Below are positions 25,223-35,819 of a stretch of 64,000 nt of DNA, piece after piece. How positions within the stretch are numbered: the stretch's first letter is position 1; each line of letters opens with the position of its first letter. The notes below the pieces were generated by a model. That model worked only from the letters and a program-made list of their open reading frames with translations, made no database searches and was not told the DNA's origin. The translations under genes were made by a program, and so were the position numbers. This DNA comes from ZC4RG36 sp964652205 (GTDB lineage: Bacteria; Chloroflexota; Anaerolineae; Aggregatilineales; Phototrophicaceae): the NCBI GenBank assembly GCA_964652205.1, contig CAZZAO010000008.1, forward strand, positions 6,434 to 70,433. Direction: 5' to 3'.

Positions 25223-26234
25223 GGTAGCGGACAGCGAGCTTATAAGCCGCGTAGACGAGCGGGTTGTAGACGTAATCCCACGCGCCGGCTGAGCGGGCGA
25301 CGCGCCCGCCCCAGCCGCGCTTGAAGCCATAGACACCCCACAGACCGTCGGAGCGCTGCTCAAACTGCGCTTCGAGCGTCGCCTCGTCGGCGTCGGGGAC
25401 GCCCCACATATCGTAGGTTTTGCAGCCGCGCCGTTTGGCCCACTGAAGCGCTTCCCACTGGACGCCATACGAGGCCATCAGGTTGCGCTTGATGTTCGAC
25501 GACGCGCCGTAGAGATACCAGGCCGTCTTGCCGACCGCAAAGACCATCACGCCCGCCAGCAGGTCGCCTTGATGCTCGGCCAGAATCAGCGCGGCGTAAT
25601 TCGGCACGAACAGGTCGTAGGCTCTGGCGTAGTAGCTGGCTTCATGGACGCCGAAGCTATCGCGTTCGCCGGTCACACGCATCAGCGCGGCGAACTTGTC
25701 CATACCATTACGTTTGGCTTGTTTGTAGATGATGCCGCTTTTCTGGCTCTGGCGAATTTTGCGCCGCGTCCCCTGATTCATGCGGGCGAGGATCGTCTCG
25801 TCGTCGCCGGAAAGGTCAATCAGCACGGTAGTCGGCGGCTGAACGGTCTGCGGACTCGGTCGAAAGCCAAGCGCGGCGAAATCCGGCGCGACGTCGGGCG
25901 CTTCGTAAATCCCCGGTTCCCACTTAAGGAAGGCCGCGCCGTTCGAGCGGGCAGTGTAGTGGATGCCTGTCCAGACGGCAGCCTGATTGACGCTGGAGGC
26001 ATATGGCCCCATCGGCAGATAGGCCATCGTGCCGAGCCGGTAGGGCAGCGGCTTGAACAGCAGCAGCGCCCCACCCTCGATGCTGCTCGCGCCGCCGATG
26101 ATCGCCGTTTCCGACGTCCACTCAAACGCCGATTTGAGCGCGCCCCACTCCGAAAGCTGAAGGACGTGCGCGCGCGGCTGGCGACCGACAAATTTATCCC
26201 ACGTCTGCGCGGGGGGTATGGCCGATTGTGGCAT
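25215..26234 (-). CDS. FemAB/FmhB-like peptidyltransferase, first of pair
   Basis: From the ATG at 26234 the 339-residue protein shows the same family blocks as its downstream neighbour: 'HVLQLSEWGALKS', 'MAYLPMGPYA', 'MNQGTRRKIRQSQKSGI', 'YLYGASSNIKRNLMASYGVQWEAL' and 'YDMWGVPDA'. In wall-building systems two such enzymes often add successive residues of an interpeptide bridge, and the overlapping genes suggest equal co-production. An ATG 29 codons upstream is rejected because it only adds an unrelated leader. Confidence 0.85.
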   Translation of the reverse strand: MPQSAIPPAQTWDKFVGRQPRAHVLQLSEWGALKSAFEWTSETAIIGGASSIEGGALLLFKPLPYRLGTMAYLPMGPYASSVNQAAVWTGIHYTARSNGAAFLKWEPGIYEAPDVAPDFAALGFRPSPQTVQPPTTVLIDLSGDDETILARMNQGTRRKIRQSQKSGIIYKQAKRNGMDKFAALMRVTGERDSFGVHEASYYARAYDLFVPNYAALILAEHQGDLLAGVMVFAVGKTAWYLYGASSNIKRNLMASYGVQWEALQWAKRRGCKTYDMWGVPDADEATLEAQFEQRSDGLWGVYGFKRGWGGRVARSAGAWDYVYNPLVYAAYKLAVRYRG

Positions 26235-26574
26235 GGAGAATGCGAACCCTGATGGAGAAGCACTAACGAAATTATAACACAAGGCGGCACTGAGGATTTG
26301 GATTCGGGATTGAAACTGCAAGGGGCGCTGACCGGTGAGTCGCGCCCCTGCGGGGCCTTGCCATTACGCGGCGTGGATGCGAAGCCCGAGCGCATCCCGC
26401 CTGTAGACAGTATAAACCGGGGCATCGTCAACGACGCGCCCTGCTCATCAAACGCTGAATCAGGGCGTCGCCGTCGTCATCGACGCTCATCACAATGTGC
26501 AAATAAGCGGGCAGACGATCAATCGCGCCGCGACGGAAGCACGGCGCGACTCTCCCTTTTCCCAGCGCTAAAAA
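26235..26574. other. Intergenic region between FemAB pair and alpha-2-macroglobulin
   Basis: About 340 bp without a convincing gene. It holds a C-rich dispersed-repeat-like stretch near 26331-26350 and a short minus-strand frame ending in 'QRLMSRARR' (TGA near 26430) that has no clear start codon. Confidence 0.4.
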
Positions 26575-26610
26575 GAGCAGGGGCATGGTCGGTTGACCAT
26601 GCCCCTGCTC
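26575..26610 (-). terminator. Intrinsic terminator of the alpha-2-macroglobulin gene
   Basis: GAGCAGGGGCATGGTC (26575-26590) pairs perfectly with 26595-26610 around a GGTT loop. On the minus strand the stem is followed by TTTTT. Confidence 0.9.
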
Positions 26611-26630
26611 GCTGTGAAACGCTGTGAGCG

Positions 26631-29600
26631 TTACTGCGCGGCGTCCGTGATGGTGAACGTGCTGCCCGCGCTGCGTCCGTAGACCTCAGGGAAGTAGAAT
26701 TCCTGACCGGTCGCCGGAATGACGTTGAACGTCCCGGCCAGCCCCGCCCGCAGCGTGTAGACATATTCATACGTCCCGGCGGGCAGATAGGTGCTGAACA
26801 GCACGACCTTCTGATCGCGGAACTCGATATTGCTGAAGTACCACCAGCCCCAGCCCTGACTGAGCGGATCCGACAGGTTCAGCTCCGGCTGCGTGCCGAC
26901 CTGCTGGCTGGTCTTTAGATCGGGGTTGACCGCGTCAGTTCCGGCAGGGATCGGGTCTTCGATGACGACGTAATGCAGATCGTTGGGCGCGATGACGGTC
27001 AGCCGTACCTGCACCAGATCGCCGACTTTGGCTGCCGTCACTGGCTGATCGCTGCCGCCGATAGTGTAGCGGCGCTCGACGATCAGGCCCCGGTCGAGCG
27101 GCTGCACCTGATCGACCGGCAGGTTGACGCGCAGGTGGGCGGTGTAGTAGAGGATGCCGCTACCCTCGCTGCGGCTGATGACCAGCTTATTGGCCTGATC
27201 CTTGAGCATGTCCGACACCTGCACCGTCAGCGCCTTCGACTCGGTCACGTTGGCCGAAGTCGCGCTGGCGTCTGCCGTCAGCGGCGCGCCGTTGAGGGAT
27301 GCGGCGTAGGTGTAGTCAGGCTTCAGTTCGCCAGACGCAACCATCCAGTCGGTCAGGCTCATGACGGCCCAGGCGGTTTCCTGCGTCGTCTCCCAGGCGT
27401 CGGCCTTGCGCTCGACCATCAGATAGCGAACGATGTTCGGGATCAGGTCGCTGTCCGGCTTGAGCGTGACGAACGCTTCAAGCGCGATAGCGGTCGTGCG
27501 CATGTCGGTGTTCCAGTTCCAGTAGTCGGCCTGCGACTCGTTCCAGTGCGTGCCGGTCGCGCTGATCGCCGCCCCGTTCATCAGGTCGGAGAGCAGGACG
27601 TCGGAACGGCTGGTATCGTTCGGGTCGATCAGGTGGAAGGTCAGCGCCATGAAAGCGCGGGCGTAGTAGTCGAGCCGCTCACGGCTGGCGTAGAGCGTGG
27701 CCGTGCGCGAGGCATCCGGCGCGCCGGAACGAGCCAGCGCGTAGAGGACGAACGCCTGACGGTTCAGCCGCCAGACCGGCTGGTTCGCGCCGGGGGCGAT
27801 GAACTGAGTCTTGAGGTAGTCCTGCGCCCGGTCAAGCGAATCGGCGCTGACGGCGAAGCCCTGTTTCTGCGCTTCGGCCAGGCCGATGAGGGCGTAGGCC
27901 GTCGTCAGCGGGTTGCTGTCGTCCTGAATGAACCAGCCCCAGCCGCCATCGACGTGCTGTTCGGCGTACAGGCGTTGAAGCGCCTGATTGACGCTGGTAT
28001 CGAGGTTCTGCCTGAGCGTCGGGTTGTCGAGGCCGAGGCCGCTCAGAGCGCGGTAGGTCATGACGTTGGGCAGGAAGCGGCTGACCGTCTGCTCGATGCA
28101 CTGGTAGGGATAGTTTTGCAGGTAGTCGAGGCTCTCGATGGTCGAGGCGGCCAGCGACGGCTGGAGCCTGATGTCCAGCTCGCCATGCGTCACGTCGTAG
28201 CTGCGCGGCAGCGAGATCGCCTCGGTGACGTCGCCGCCCGCGCGGATCAGGCCGCCCGTGCCGACCGTTTCCGGCACTTCGTAGCGGTAGACCGGCAGCA
28301 GGCGGGCATCGCCCTGACCGAGCGGCGGCTTGCTGGCGTCGGTGTACGCGCCGTCATTGCCGTTAGCGTAGAAGGTGAAATCGACGTTCTCGACGTCGCT
28401 GATCGTCAGCTTCCAGTCGACGCGCTGGCGTCCCCCCGCCGGAATGGTCACGGTCTGGGTAGCGTCGCTCTGCATCGTCACGCCTGTGCCTTGCAGCGTC
28501 ACTTCAACCTGCTGCTCGGCGTCGGTGTTGTTGTTGACGACCGCCGCGACCGAGGCGACGTCGCCGACGACGAAGAAGCGCGGCGTCACAGGGCGGACGA
28601 GCAGCGGTTTGGTGCTGATGAGGTCGAGCGTGTTCTGGCCGACCAGCGTCAGGCCATCCTCGCCGCTGGTGACGGCGCGGGCATCAAGCCGCCAGGTCGT
28701 CAGGTTGTCCGGCAGCGTGACGCTGAAGGTTGTCTTGCCGTCGGCGCCGGTGGTGACGCTGGCGTTCCAGTAGGCGGTATCGACGAAGTTCTGACGGATG
28801 TCGAAGATGCCACCTTCGCCGAAGCCGCCGCCGCCGCCCTTGACGGTATCGAGCGTCGTCTGCGTCAGTTGGTCGGTGTTGATCGTCAGCGGCGTCGCCG
28901 TGCGGACGGCCAGCCCCTGCTCGCCGTAGTAGAAGTTGAGGATCGGCCCGCTGTTCGGGTCGGCGATACTCAGCGTCGCCAGATCGGTCAGGCCGACGCC
29001 GACTTCCGCCGTGACCGGATCGCCCTTATAGTTGGTGGTCGTCACGGTGTAGGTGACGGTGTCGCCGGGGCCAGCCTGCGCTTTGTCGGGCGTAAGCTGG
29101 ACGGTGAGCTGCTTCTGCTCGTTATCGACGGCCAGTTGGACGAGGCCCATACGGAAGGCCGCGACCGGGTTGTTGGCGTCCACGCCCTTGACGATAATCA
29201 CGCTGACGTAGACGTTTGGCGCGTCCTCAGCCGTGATCGGCAGATGATAGACGTAGGAATTGGTGTTGAGGGTGACGCGCTCGACCTTGAGAATTTCGCC
29301 GCGTTCGACCGTCACCAGCGCCTCGGCCTTGCCCTGGAACGGTGAGGCAATCAGGATCGTCGCCTCGTCACCGACCTTATAGGTATCCCTGTCAGCCACC
29401 AGATCAATCCGGTTGCTGTTCTGCTGCCGCCAGCTCACGTACTCATCGCTCGACACCCAGACGGTATCCGAGGCGATGACCTGATTNNNNNNNNNNCTTC
29501 GAGTCGCGGCTCGACGCGCTGATCTTGAAGATGCCGCCGTTGGGGGGCGTGAAGCTGAAGCTGGCCTTGCCGCTGGCGTCGGTGGTGACGCTGCTGGTCG

Positions 29601-32600
29601 TCACCGGCACATTCTCGACCTGCCATGTCCAGGTGCTGCGCCCGTTCTCATCCTGTTCCTGCACGTTCGACCAGCGCCGCTCGACGACGGTGATATCGAC
29701 CGGCTGGTTAGCGACGGCCTGGCTGTCCCAATCGACCGTGATGAGGTTGACCTTCATCGCCTGTTTGGCCGTGCCAACATACTCATCCGGCGCGACGCCG
29801 ACGTAGAGCAGGCCCTTATGCACCGTGACATCGCTGCGCCCGGAGACGGCCTGACCGCTCTCGTCGGTCACGGTCGCTTCGACTGTCCAGGTCTGGCTCT
29901 GGGTGGCATCCTTGAGGTCAGCGGGGATCGAGATCAGATACTGGCCGCTGGCGTCGGTCGTGCCGCTGCCGCTGGCGACTTCCTCGCCCACGCCGCCGGA
30001 GTACGCGCCGGGGCCAGCGTCATAGTCGAAGTCCTGGAAGCTGTAGCTGCCCTGCCCGGTGTAGTTGAAGTAGTAGGGCTGATTGGTGACGTGGTACTCA
30101 ACGCTGGCGTTAGAGACATTGCCGCCGAAGAAGTATTTGCTGTCCATCAGCGCCTTGATCGTGTCGCCCTGAACGACCGCGTCCTGATCGGGCGTGACTG
30201 TGACCTGAAATTCCGGCGCGCGGTATTCGGCCACGTCGAAGCCGAGCGTGCCGCTGTCGGTGTAGTAGTAGGACTGGTCATCAGCCTGTCCGGGCTGCCG
30301 CGCGATGACGCGGTAGTAACCGAGCGAAGCGTCCGCGCTGATGTCGAACTGACCGCTGAAGGTGCCGAATGGCGTCAGCGGCAGTTCTTCGCGGTAAACC
30401 TCGTCGCCGTTCTCATTCTGGATGCTGACGTCAATCGTCTTGAACGGCGGCGGCGTGTAGGTGACGTCGTTGCGCTCGCGGGCCACGCCGCGGAAGTAAA
30501 CCGGCTGGCCGGGGCGATAGATCGGGCGGTCGCTGTAGAGGTAGATGCGGTACTGCTGCGGCGTCGAGTCGAAGTTCTGGTTGAATGAGTACGGCTCGAT
30601 GCCGTTCGACCAGTCCGCCGAGGTGATGCCGAACTGCGAGTCTGACTGCAAGACGGCAACGCGCGGCGCGTAGAGGTCGCTGGCGCGCGGCGTCTTAATC
30701 GTCACCAGACCATCGGTGTCAGTCGTGCCGCTGCCGAGCGCTTCAAAGCTGTCGCCATAGATCGTAACCGGCGCGTTCGCCACCGGCTCGCCGCTGCTGA
30801 CGTCGGTCGCCCAGACCAGCACGCTGTCGATACTCAGTTTCATCGTCAGGTTGGCTGTGCCGACGACCATAAAATGCTGCTGAGGAGGCGAGAAACCATA
30901 CTGCGGCGACGAGACATCCAGCGCGTAGATGCCGGGGGCCAGCGGGTGCGCGGGTTCCTCGGTCGCTTCAGGCGCGCTGGTCGATTCCGGCACGGCGGTC
31001 GCCTCGGCGGTCACGTCAACTTCGGTTTCAACCGCCGCTGACTTGAGGCCGATGTAGTATTCAGTCGAGTCGCCTTCAGCCACCCACGCCGACTGGCCGC
31101 CGCGAAGCTGCACCTGCCACCAGACCAGCCCACTGGCACAGACCGGCCCGCCGATAATCGGCAGAGCGTAGTCCTTGTACAGCCGGGCAATGATCGCGCC
31201 ATCGGGCGCGCTTTCGCGGGCGCGGAGCGCGTCACTCGACAGGACGATAGCGCTGTCGCCGACCGTCAGCCGCGAGGCAGGCGCGCCGGGACAGGCAGCG
31301 TTAGCGCCGACCTGCGCGCCGACGTCGAGCAGCTCATAGCGCGACTGATTCAGGCCGGTCTTCGAGGTGTCAATCGACCAGCTTCGCAGGTGGTCGCTCG
31401 ACGCAGGCTGATAGTTGTTGAGGTCGTCGTACTGGTTGCCGTCAGTCAGGATATGACCGAAGGTGTCGAGCGGGACGCCATAAAGCTGGAGATCGAGCCG
31501 GTCAACATTGCGGTGCGTCAGGAAGAGCTGCGTCTGATCGTTGTGGGCGTTATAGAAGCCGATCTGCCCCGGCGTCTGGAGCATGATGTCCGGCGCGTAG
31601 GGGGCGGTACTGAACCTGACGACCGTCGGCGTGTCGATGGTATTGCCGTAGACATCCTTCATCCCGGCGGCAATCGTCACCGTATAATCGGCGCTCGGCT
31701 CGACCGGAAAAGAGACGTTGAGGCTGTCGTTGTAGTCACTGTAGTAGTAGTCGGGGTCACGCCACGGCTTCGGCTCGATAGTGAGCTTATCCTGAAGCGT
31801 GCCTCGATCCATCGGCGAGGCAAACTGAATCGTGAAACTGGTCTGCGGATCGACGTCGGTCTGACCATCGAACGGATCGGTGCTGAGGATCGCCGGCGCG
31901 GGGACGGTTGTGAAGCGGAAGGTCGTCTGCCCGGTCAGCTTCGCGCCGCCAACCAGCGCCGAGGCCGTCTCAGGATCGACCGAAACTTCGTAGTCCATGT
32001 CGAGGGCGAGGTTGACATCCGGCTGATAGGTGAAAGCCGTCCCGTCGTCGCTCCAGGTGAACTTGCCGTCCACCTGCCGACCACGCTCTTTCGTCGGGCG
32101 GAAAATGAAGCTTTTCTCGACGCTGGCCTGATCCATTGGCTGATTGAAGGTCAGGCCGACGCTCTGTTCGAGCGGGATGTCGGTCGCGGTATCCTGGGGC
32201 GCAGTTTTGATGACGGCGGGGGGCAGCGTCGAGAACGACCACGAGTAGTCGTCAGGCAGGGTCGCGCCATCGACGGCTTTCAGCCCGGCGTTGACGGTGA
32301 CGGTGTATTTCGTCCCGCCCGCCAGCGCTGGATCGGGATGGAAAACGTAGATCGAGGTATTGAGCCATTCGCCGTGACCTTTGACGTCAGGCGAAAACGT
32401 CAGCGGCTGCGGCAGCGTCGAGGCGTCTTCGGCCACGCCGAGCGGCACGACCGGACGGTTGAAGATGACGGTGATGACCGATTTCGTTTCATCGCCTTCG
32501 CTGTTGGGCGCAGGCAGCACCTGCGAGACCGCCAGCGCGCCGGTCGTGTTGAGCGTCAGCGTGAAGTCGTCGGCCAGCGTGCTGCCGTCGGTTGCGCGCG

Positions 32601-32937
32601 CGCTCGCCGGAAGGGTGACAATATAGGTCGTGTCAGTCTGATAGGCCGCTGACGGCGTAAACGTCAGCCGGGCATTGGCGCTATCGCAGGCGAAGCTGCC
32701 GTCAGTCTTCGGCGTGATCGTGGCCGCGCTTTCAAGCGTGGCGCAGTCAACCGCGCGGTCGAAGTAAATCACAATCGGGCTGTTGAGGCCGAGTTCTTCA
32801 CCCGGCTCCGGGCTGCTCTCGACCACCTGAAGCGCAGACGCGGGCTGCGCCGCTTCCGGCGTCGCCTGCTGCGCGGACAGGCCGGACACGCTCAAAAGCG
32901 TGAGCGCGGCCAAAAGGATTCCAAAGAAACGGCGCAT
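26631..32937 (-). CDS. Bacterial alpha-2-macroglobulin, split only by an assembly gap
   Basis: Two frames either side of the Ns at 29487-29496 form one gene of about 2,100 codons. The start is ATG 32937, giving a signal peptide (MRRFFGILLAALTLLSVSGLSA). Four to five Ig-like Big_5 domains ('SPEPGEELGLNSPIVIYFD') come first, then an inserted bacterial SH3 domain (about 31050-31275), the MG domains, and after the gap the complement-like half with the thioester motif 'YPYQCIEQT' (Cys codon at 28098-28100). Bacterial homologues trap proteases that attack the envelope. No penicillin-binding PbpC partner is adjacent. The stretch before the gap ends '..SRDSK' and after it begins 'NQVIAS', so the missing part is probably a few codons. 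Confidence 0.88.
29487..29496. other. Ten-N assembly gap inside the alpha-2-macroglobulin gene
   Basis: Ten consecutive Ns put the two halves of the gene in different frames. The true gap length must be a multiple of three if the gene is intact, so ten is a placeholder. Confidence 0.98.
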
Positions 32938-32974
32938 AGAGGCACTCTCCCTGGTTGGCAAGGGTTCTGATTCC

Positions 32975-32980
32975 ATTATA
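32975..32980 (-). promoter_or_regulatory. Perfect -10 box before the alpha-2-macroglobulin gene
   Basis: TATAAT on the minus strand lies about 38 bp upstream of the ATG at 32937, leaving a roughly 30-base leader that contains AGGGAGAG. A weak CTTTTG lies 17 bp further upstream as a -35. Confidence 0.6.
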
Positions 32981-33179
32981 AGGCCGATGTCATCAGGCAA
33001 AAGGCGGACGACCGCCGCTTCCCATACGGCACATCCCCGGAGAGACGCTGCCAGCCTCAAAAACGTTCCAGCGTGCGCGATGAGAGGGGTAAAGATCAGG
33101 ACAAATGTCAGGTCGGGGCTGTGGCAGCAGGCAGATACCTGCTGCCACATTCTGTTCAACAGCGCAGTTCAGAGGCCTG

Positions 33180-34250
33180 TCAGGGGGTGGCTTCGGGCGT
33201 CAGGGCGACTTGAGCCGCAGTCGTGGCTTCAGGGCTGGCGAAAATGGCCCTGAGCTGCGGGACGATATGCTCAAGCGCGTAAGGGATGCTGAGGACGGTG
33301 CTGAACTGAAGCGCGTCATCATAGTCCGCAGCGGCATAGATCACGCGCCCTTCCTTCACAGCCTTAAGCTGGCCGAACAGCGGGTCAGCCTGAATCGCTG
33401 CCTGACCGCCTTCCGTGAATTGCAGGCCGACGAAGACGATCAGATCGCGGTCGAGTAAATCCAACCGCTCGCTGCTCACGTTGGCATAGAACGCTTCCCC
33501 GGCGATCTGCGTCAGTTCGTCAGGAATCATGAAGCCGAGGTCAGTGAAGAAACGCGCGCGGGAGTCCTGCGCCGTAAAGAAGCCGTAAGAACCGGCAAAG
33601 TTATAAGCGACGGCAATGGATTTACCGGCAAACTGCGGGTTTTCGGCACGCGCCGCTTCCATCTGTGCCTCGACCTGATCGACCAGCGCCTGCGCCTCAT
33701 CACGCTTGCCGAGAGCCGTCCCGATCTCGACAGTCGCCTGCTGCCACGGCATCCCGAAGTCGATGTAGTCCGCCGTCTGCGCAAGGGTCGGCGCGATGGC
33801 TGAAAGCTGGTCGTATTCCTCGCTGCTGATACCGGAGTAGACTGCCACGATCAAATCTGGCCTGAGCGCGAGAATCGCTTCATAGTTCAGGCTGCCGAAG
33901 GTCATATTGAGCACTTCGGGCGCGTCACCGGTGACTCGATCAGCAGCCCACGGGAAAATGGCATCCTGCGCGTCGCCAAACCAGTAGCGCACCGCGAGCG
34001 GCGTGACGCCAAGCGCGAGCAGCACATCCTGATCGGTATAGCCAATTGAGACGACACGCTGTGGCGCTCTGGCGAGGGTCGTGCTGCCGAATTTATGTTC
34101 AATCGTCACCGGAAAGGCGGCGGTCGGCGTGACCGCTTCCGACGTGGCATCCTGCGCGCTCGACGGCGCGATCAGGACGAACAGCAGGCCGACCAGCGCG
34201 ACCAGCGCCAGCGCCTTCGGCGATAAATTTCCCGCTCTAAAATCAACCAT
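33180..34250 (-). CDS. Periplasmic-type substrate-binding protein, iron-siderophore class
   Basis: The 356-residue product has a signal peptide ('LALVALVGLLFVLIAPSSA') without a lipobox Cys, then the two lobes of the FecB/FhuD (class III) binding fold: 'VTIEHKFGSTTLARAPQRVVSIGYTDQDVLLALGVTPLAV', 'EAILALRPDLIVA' and 'LSIPYALEHIVPQL'. Such proteins deliver ferric siderophores or cobalamin to an ABC importer. No permease or ATPase gene is next to it, so it is an orphan here. Lack of a lipid anchor is unusual for a bacterium presumed to have one membrane. Confidence 0.85.
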   Translation of the reverse strand: MVDFRAGNLSPKALALVALVGLLFVLIAPSSAQDATSEAVTPTAAFPVTIEHKFGSTTLARAPQRVVSIGYTDQDVLLALGVTPLAVRYWFGDAQDAIFPWAADRVTGDAPEVLNMTFGSLNYEAILALRPDLIVAVYSGISSEEYDQLSAIAPTLAQTADYIDFGMPWQQATVEIGTALGKRDEAQALVDQVEAQMEAARAENPQFAGKSIAVAYNFAGSYGFFTAQDSRARFFTDLGFMIPDELTQIAGEAFYANVSSERLDLLDRDLIVFVGLQFTEGGQAAIQADPLFGQLKAVKEGRVIYAAADYDDALQFSTVLSIPYALEHIVPQLRAIFASPEATTAAQVALTPEATP

Positions 34251-34449
34251 CGTGAGGACATCCCTTCACAGATCAGCAAAGTACCTGCCGGGATGGTAAG
34301 CGGAAGCAGGGTCAGAATTCTACAGGGGCGTTTAATACGCAGTTACTGCCGTCGTGGACATGAAGCGTACCCTGAACAAATCCTGATTTGAGGATTCAGG
34401 AACAGAGGAAATAACGCCGTTATGGCAGCGCGAAAGGCCGGTTAAATTT

Positions 34450-35082
34450 CTAGATCAGCGGCACGTAGGTAAAGGGCAGATTAAGCGCCTTAACGGCGAT
34501 CAGCCACTCGAAGGCCAGCACCTCGCGGACGCTGGTGTAGACGTACTGACCGGGGCGCAGGTACGACTCATCGACCGGGCTGGTGAACGAGTCGACGCCC
34601 GCGCTCGAAAAAATCCACTGCGCGCGGAGCAGATGATAGGCGTCGCTGACGACGATGGCTGTCTGCCAGCCGCGCGCCTTCATGATGGCGTCGGCGTAGC
34701 TGGCGTTCTCCAGCGTGCTGCGGCTGCGCGCTTCGAGGACAATCGCCGAGTCGGGAACGCCGCGCTGGAGCAGAATATCGCGGCAGGTCTGCGCCTCGCT
34801 GACGGTGGCATAACCGGGCAGGCCGCCGGTACAGAGGACACTGGGAGCCAGCCCCTGCTGCCACAGGTCGGCGGCGCGATTGGTGCGGACGCGCTGGGCG
34901 GCGCTCGGCGTGTTGTTGCGGTTAACTCCCGCGCCGAGGACGATAATCACGTCCGACGGGCGGGCGTGGTCGATACCGCCGTAGACCTGAATGACCACGC
35001 CGAGCGCGAGTGACGCCACCAACCAGAGCGCTATCAGGCTCAGAAGCGCGCGCTTAATCGGCAGTTCAGGCAGACGCGCCAT
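34450..35082 (-). CDS. YdcF/SanA-like DUF218 protein
   Basis: The 210-residue protein has one N-terminal transmembrane helix (about 9-32) and the DUF218 core: 'DVIIVLGAGVNRNNTPS', 'RVRTNRAADLWQQGLAP', 'LCTGGLPGYATVSEAQTCRDILLQRGVP' and 'ENASYADAIMKARGW', followed by 'VVSDAYHLLRAQWIF'. DUF218 proteins such as SanA and ElyC act in envelope integrity and polyprenyl-carrier or vancomycin-related phenotypes; the biochemical reaction is not settled. Three bases separate it from the upstream gene. Confidence 0.8.
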   Translation of the reverse strand: MARLPELPIKRALLSLIALWLVASLALGVVIQVYGGIDHARPSDVIIVLGAGVNRNNTPSAAQRVRTNRAADLWQQGLAPSVLCTGGLPGYATVSEAQTCRDILLQRGVPDSAIVLEARSRSTLENASYADAIMKARGWQTAIVVSDAYHLLRAQWIFSSAGVDSFTSPVDESYLRPGQYVYTSVREVLAFEWLIAVKALNLPFTYVPLI

Positions 35083-35085
35083 CGG

Positions 35086-35643
35086 CTAGTGGCGGATGCC
35101 GGTATCGGGAATGTCGGAGAGGCCGGGCAGGTCGTCGGGGCCGATCAGGTTCATGCGCCCGATCATCCAGCCGTCAATCGAGGTCAGCTTGATGCGCATG
35201 ATCGGCAGCGGGCTGTCAATGAAACTGAGCGCCGCGCCCGGATAGACGATGACCGGGTCTTTGAGGTGCAGGTGGCGAATACTGCCGACGTCGAAGCGGT
35301 CGCCGCGTTTCGGGGCGGGCGCGTCGTCGGTTTCATGATCGCCGGGATAAGTGTCCTCGTACTGGGCCTCGAAGCGCAGCGCTTCCTCGAAGTATTTGAG
35401 GTCTTCGGCGGTCGGCGTAATGACGCCGTTGCTGGTCGTCTCTTTGAACAGGCCATCCATCTCGTCAAGGTATTCCGACTCGCTGACCAGACCGCCGGTA
35501 ATCAGCGTGCCGTGAATCAGCAGCGTAACGCCAACCTGCGCGTCCATCTTGTTCGCCAGCATCGAAACCAGCGTGGTCAGTAAAAAGTCCGGCTCGCGCC
35601 AGAAGTTATCGTCGTCGAAGTATTCGTCGGGGTCGAAACTCAT
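35086..35643 (-). CDS. Hypothetical acidic protein
   Basis: The 185-residue product from the ATG at 35643 begins with a very acidic stretch (SFDPDEYFDDDNFW). A compact region 'ANKMDAQVGVTLLIHGTLITGGLVSESEYLDEM' and a beta-rich C-terminal part follow. It has no signal peptide or membrane segment. I do not recognise the family. A TTG two codons upstream is also possible; AAGGAG lies rather far from either start. Coupling with the DUF218 gene (3 bp) is the only functional clue. Confidence 0.6.
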   Translation of the reverse strand: MSFDPDEYFDDDNFWREPDFLLTTLVSMLANKMDAQVGVTLLIHGTLITGGLVSESEYLDEMDGLFKETTSNGVITPTAEDLKYFEEALRFEAQYEDTYPGDHETDDAPAPKRGDRFDVGSIRHLHLKDPVIVYPGAALSFIDSPLPIMRIKLTSIDGWMIGRMNLIGPDDLPGLSDIPDTGIRH

Positions 35644-35744
35644 AGGCAAAGACGCGCGGCTGCGCCTGTCTCCTTTCAGGGTGGTGCGGAAGGCTGATTA
35701 TACCGCCGCGCGTTCCAGAATGAAGATCGAGCCTCAAAAATGAA

Positions 35745-35770
35745 AGCGCCCGTCACAGAGGACGGGCGCT
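35745..35770 (-). terminator. Intrinsic terminator of the ribonucleotide reductase gene
   Basis: AGCGCCCGTC (35745-35754) pairs with GACGGGCGCT (35761-35770). On the minus strand the stem is followed by TTTCATTTTTG. Confidence 0.85.
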
Positions 35771-35819
35771 CAAGGGCTGCGTTTGTGCCGCGACAGCGAA
35801 ACGCGAGGGCAGCGCTAAG

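Noticed and set aside
26420..26570. Minus-strand short frame ending 'QRLMSRARR'
   Set aside because: Looks protein-like, but no start codon with a ribosome site is present and it is short.
26298..26627. Plus-strand frame of 109 codons
   Set aside because: It runs through the intrinsic terminator of the alpha-2-macroglobulin gene and has no recognisable features.
29443..29490. Two separate alpha-2-macroglobulin genes
   Set aside because: Protein continuity across the Ns shows one gene; the second start (GTG) is an artefact of the gap.
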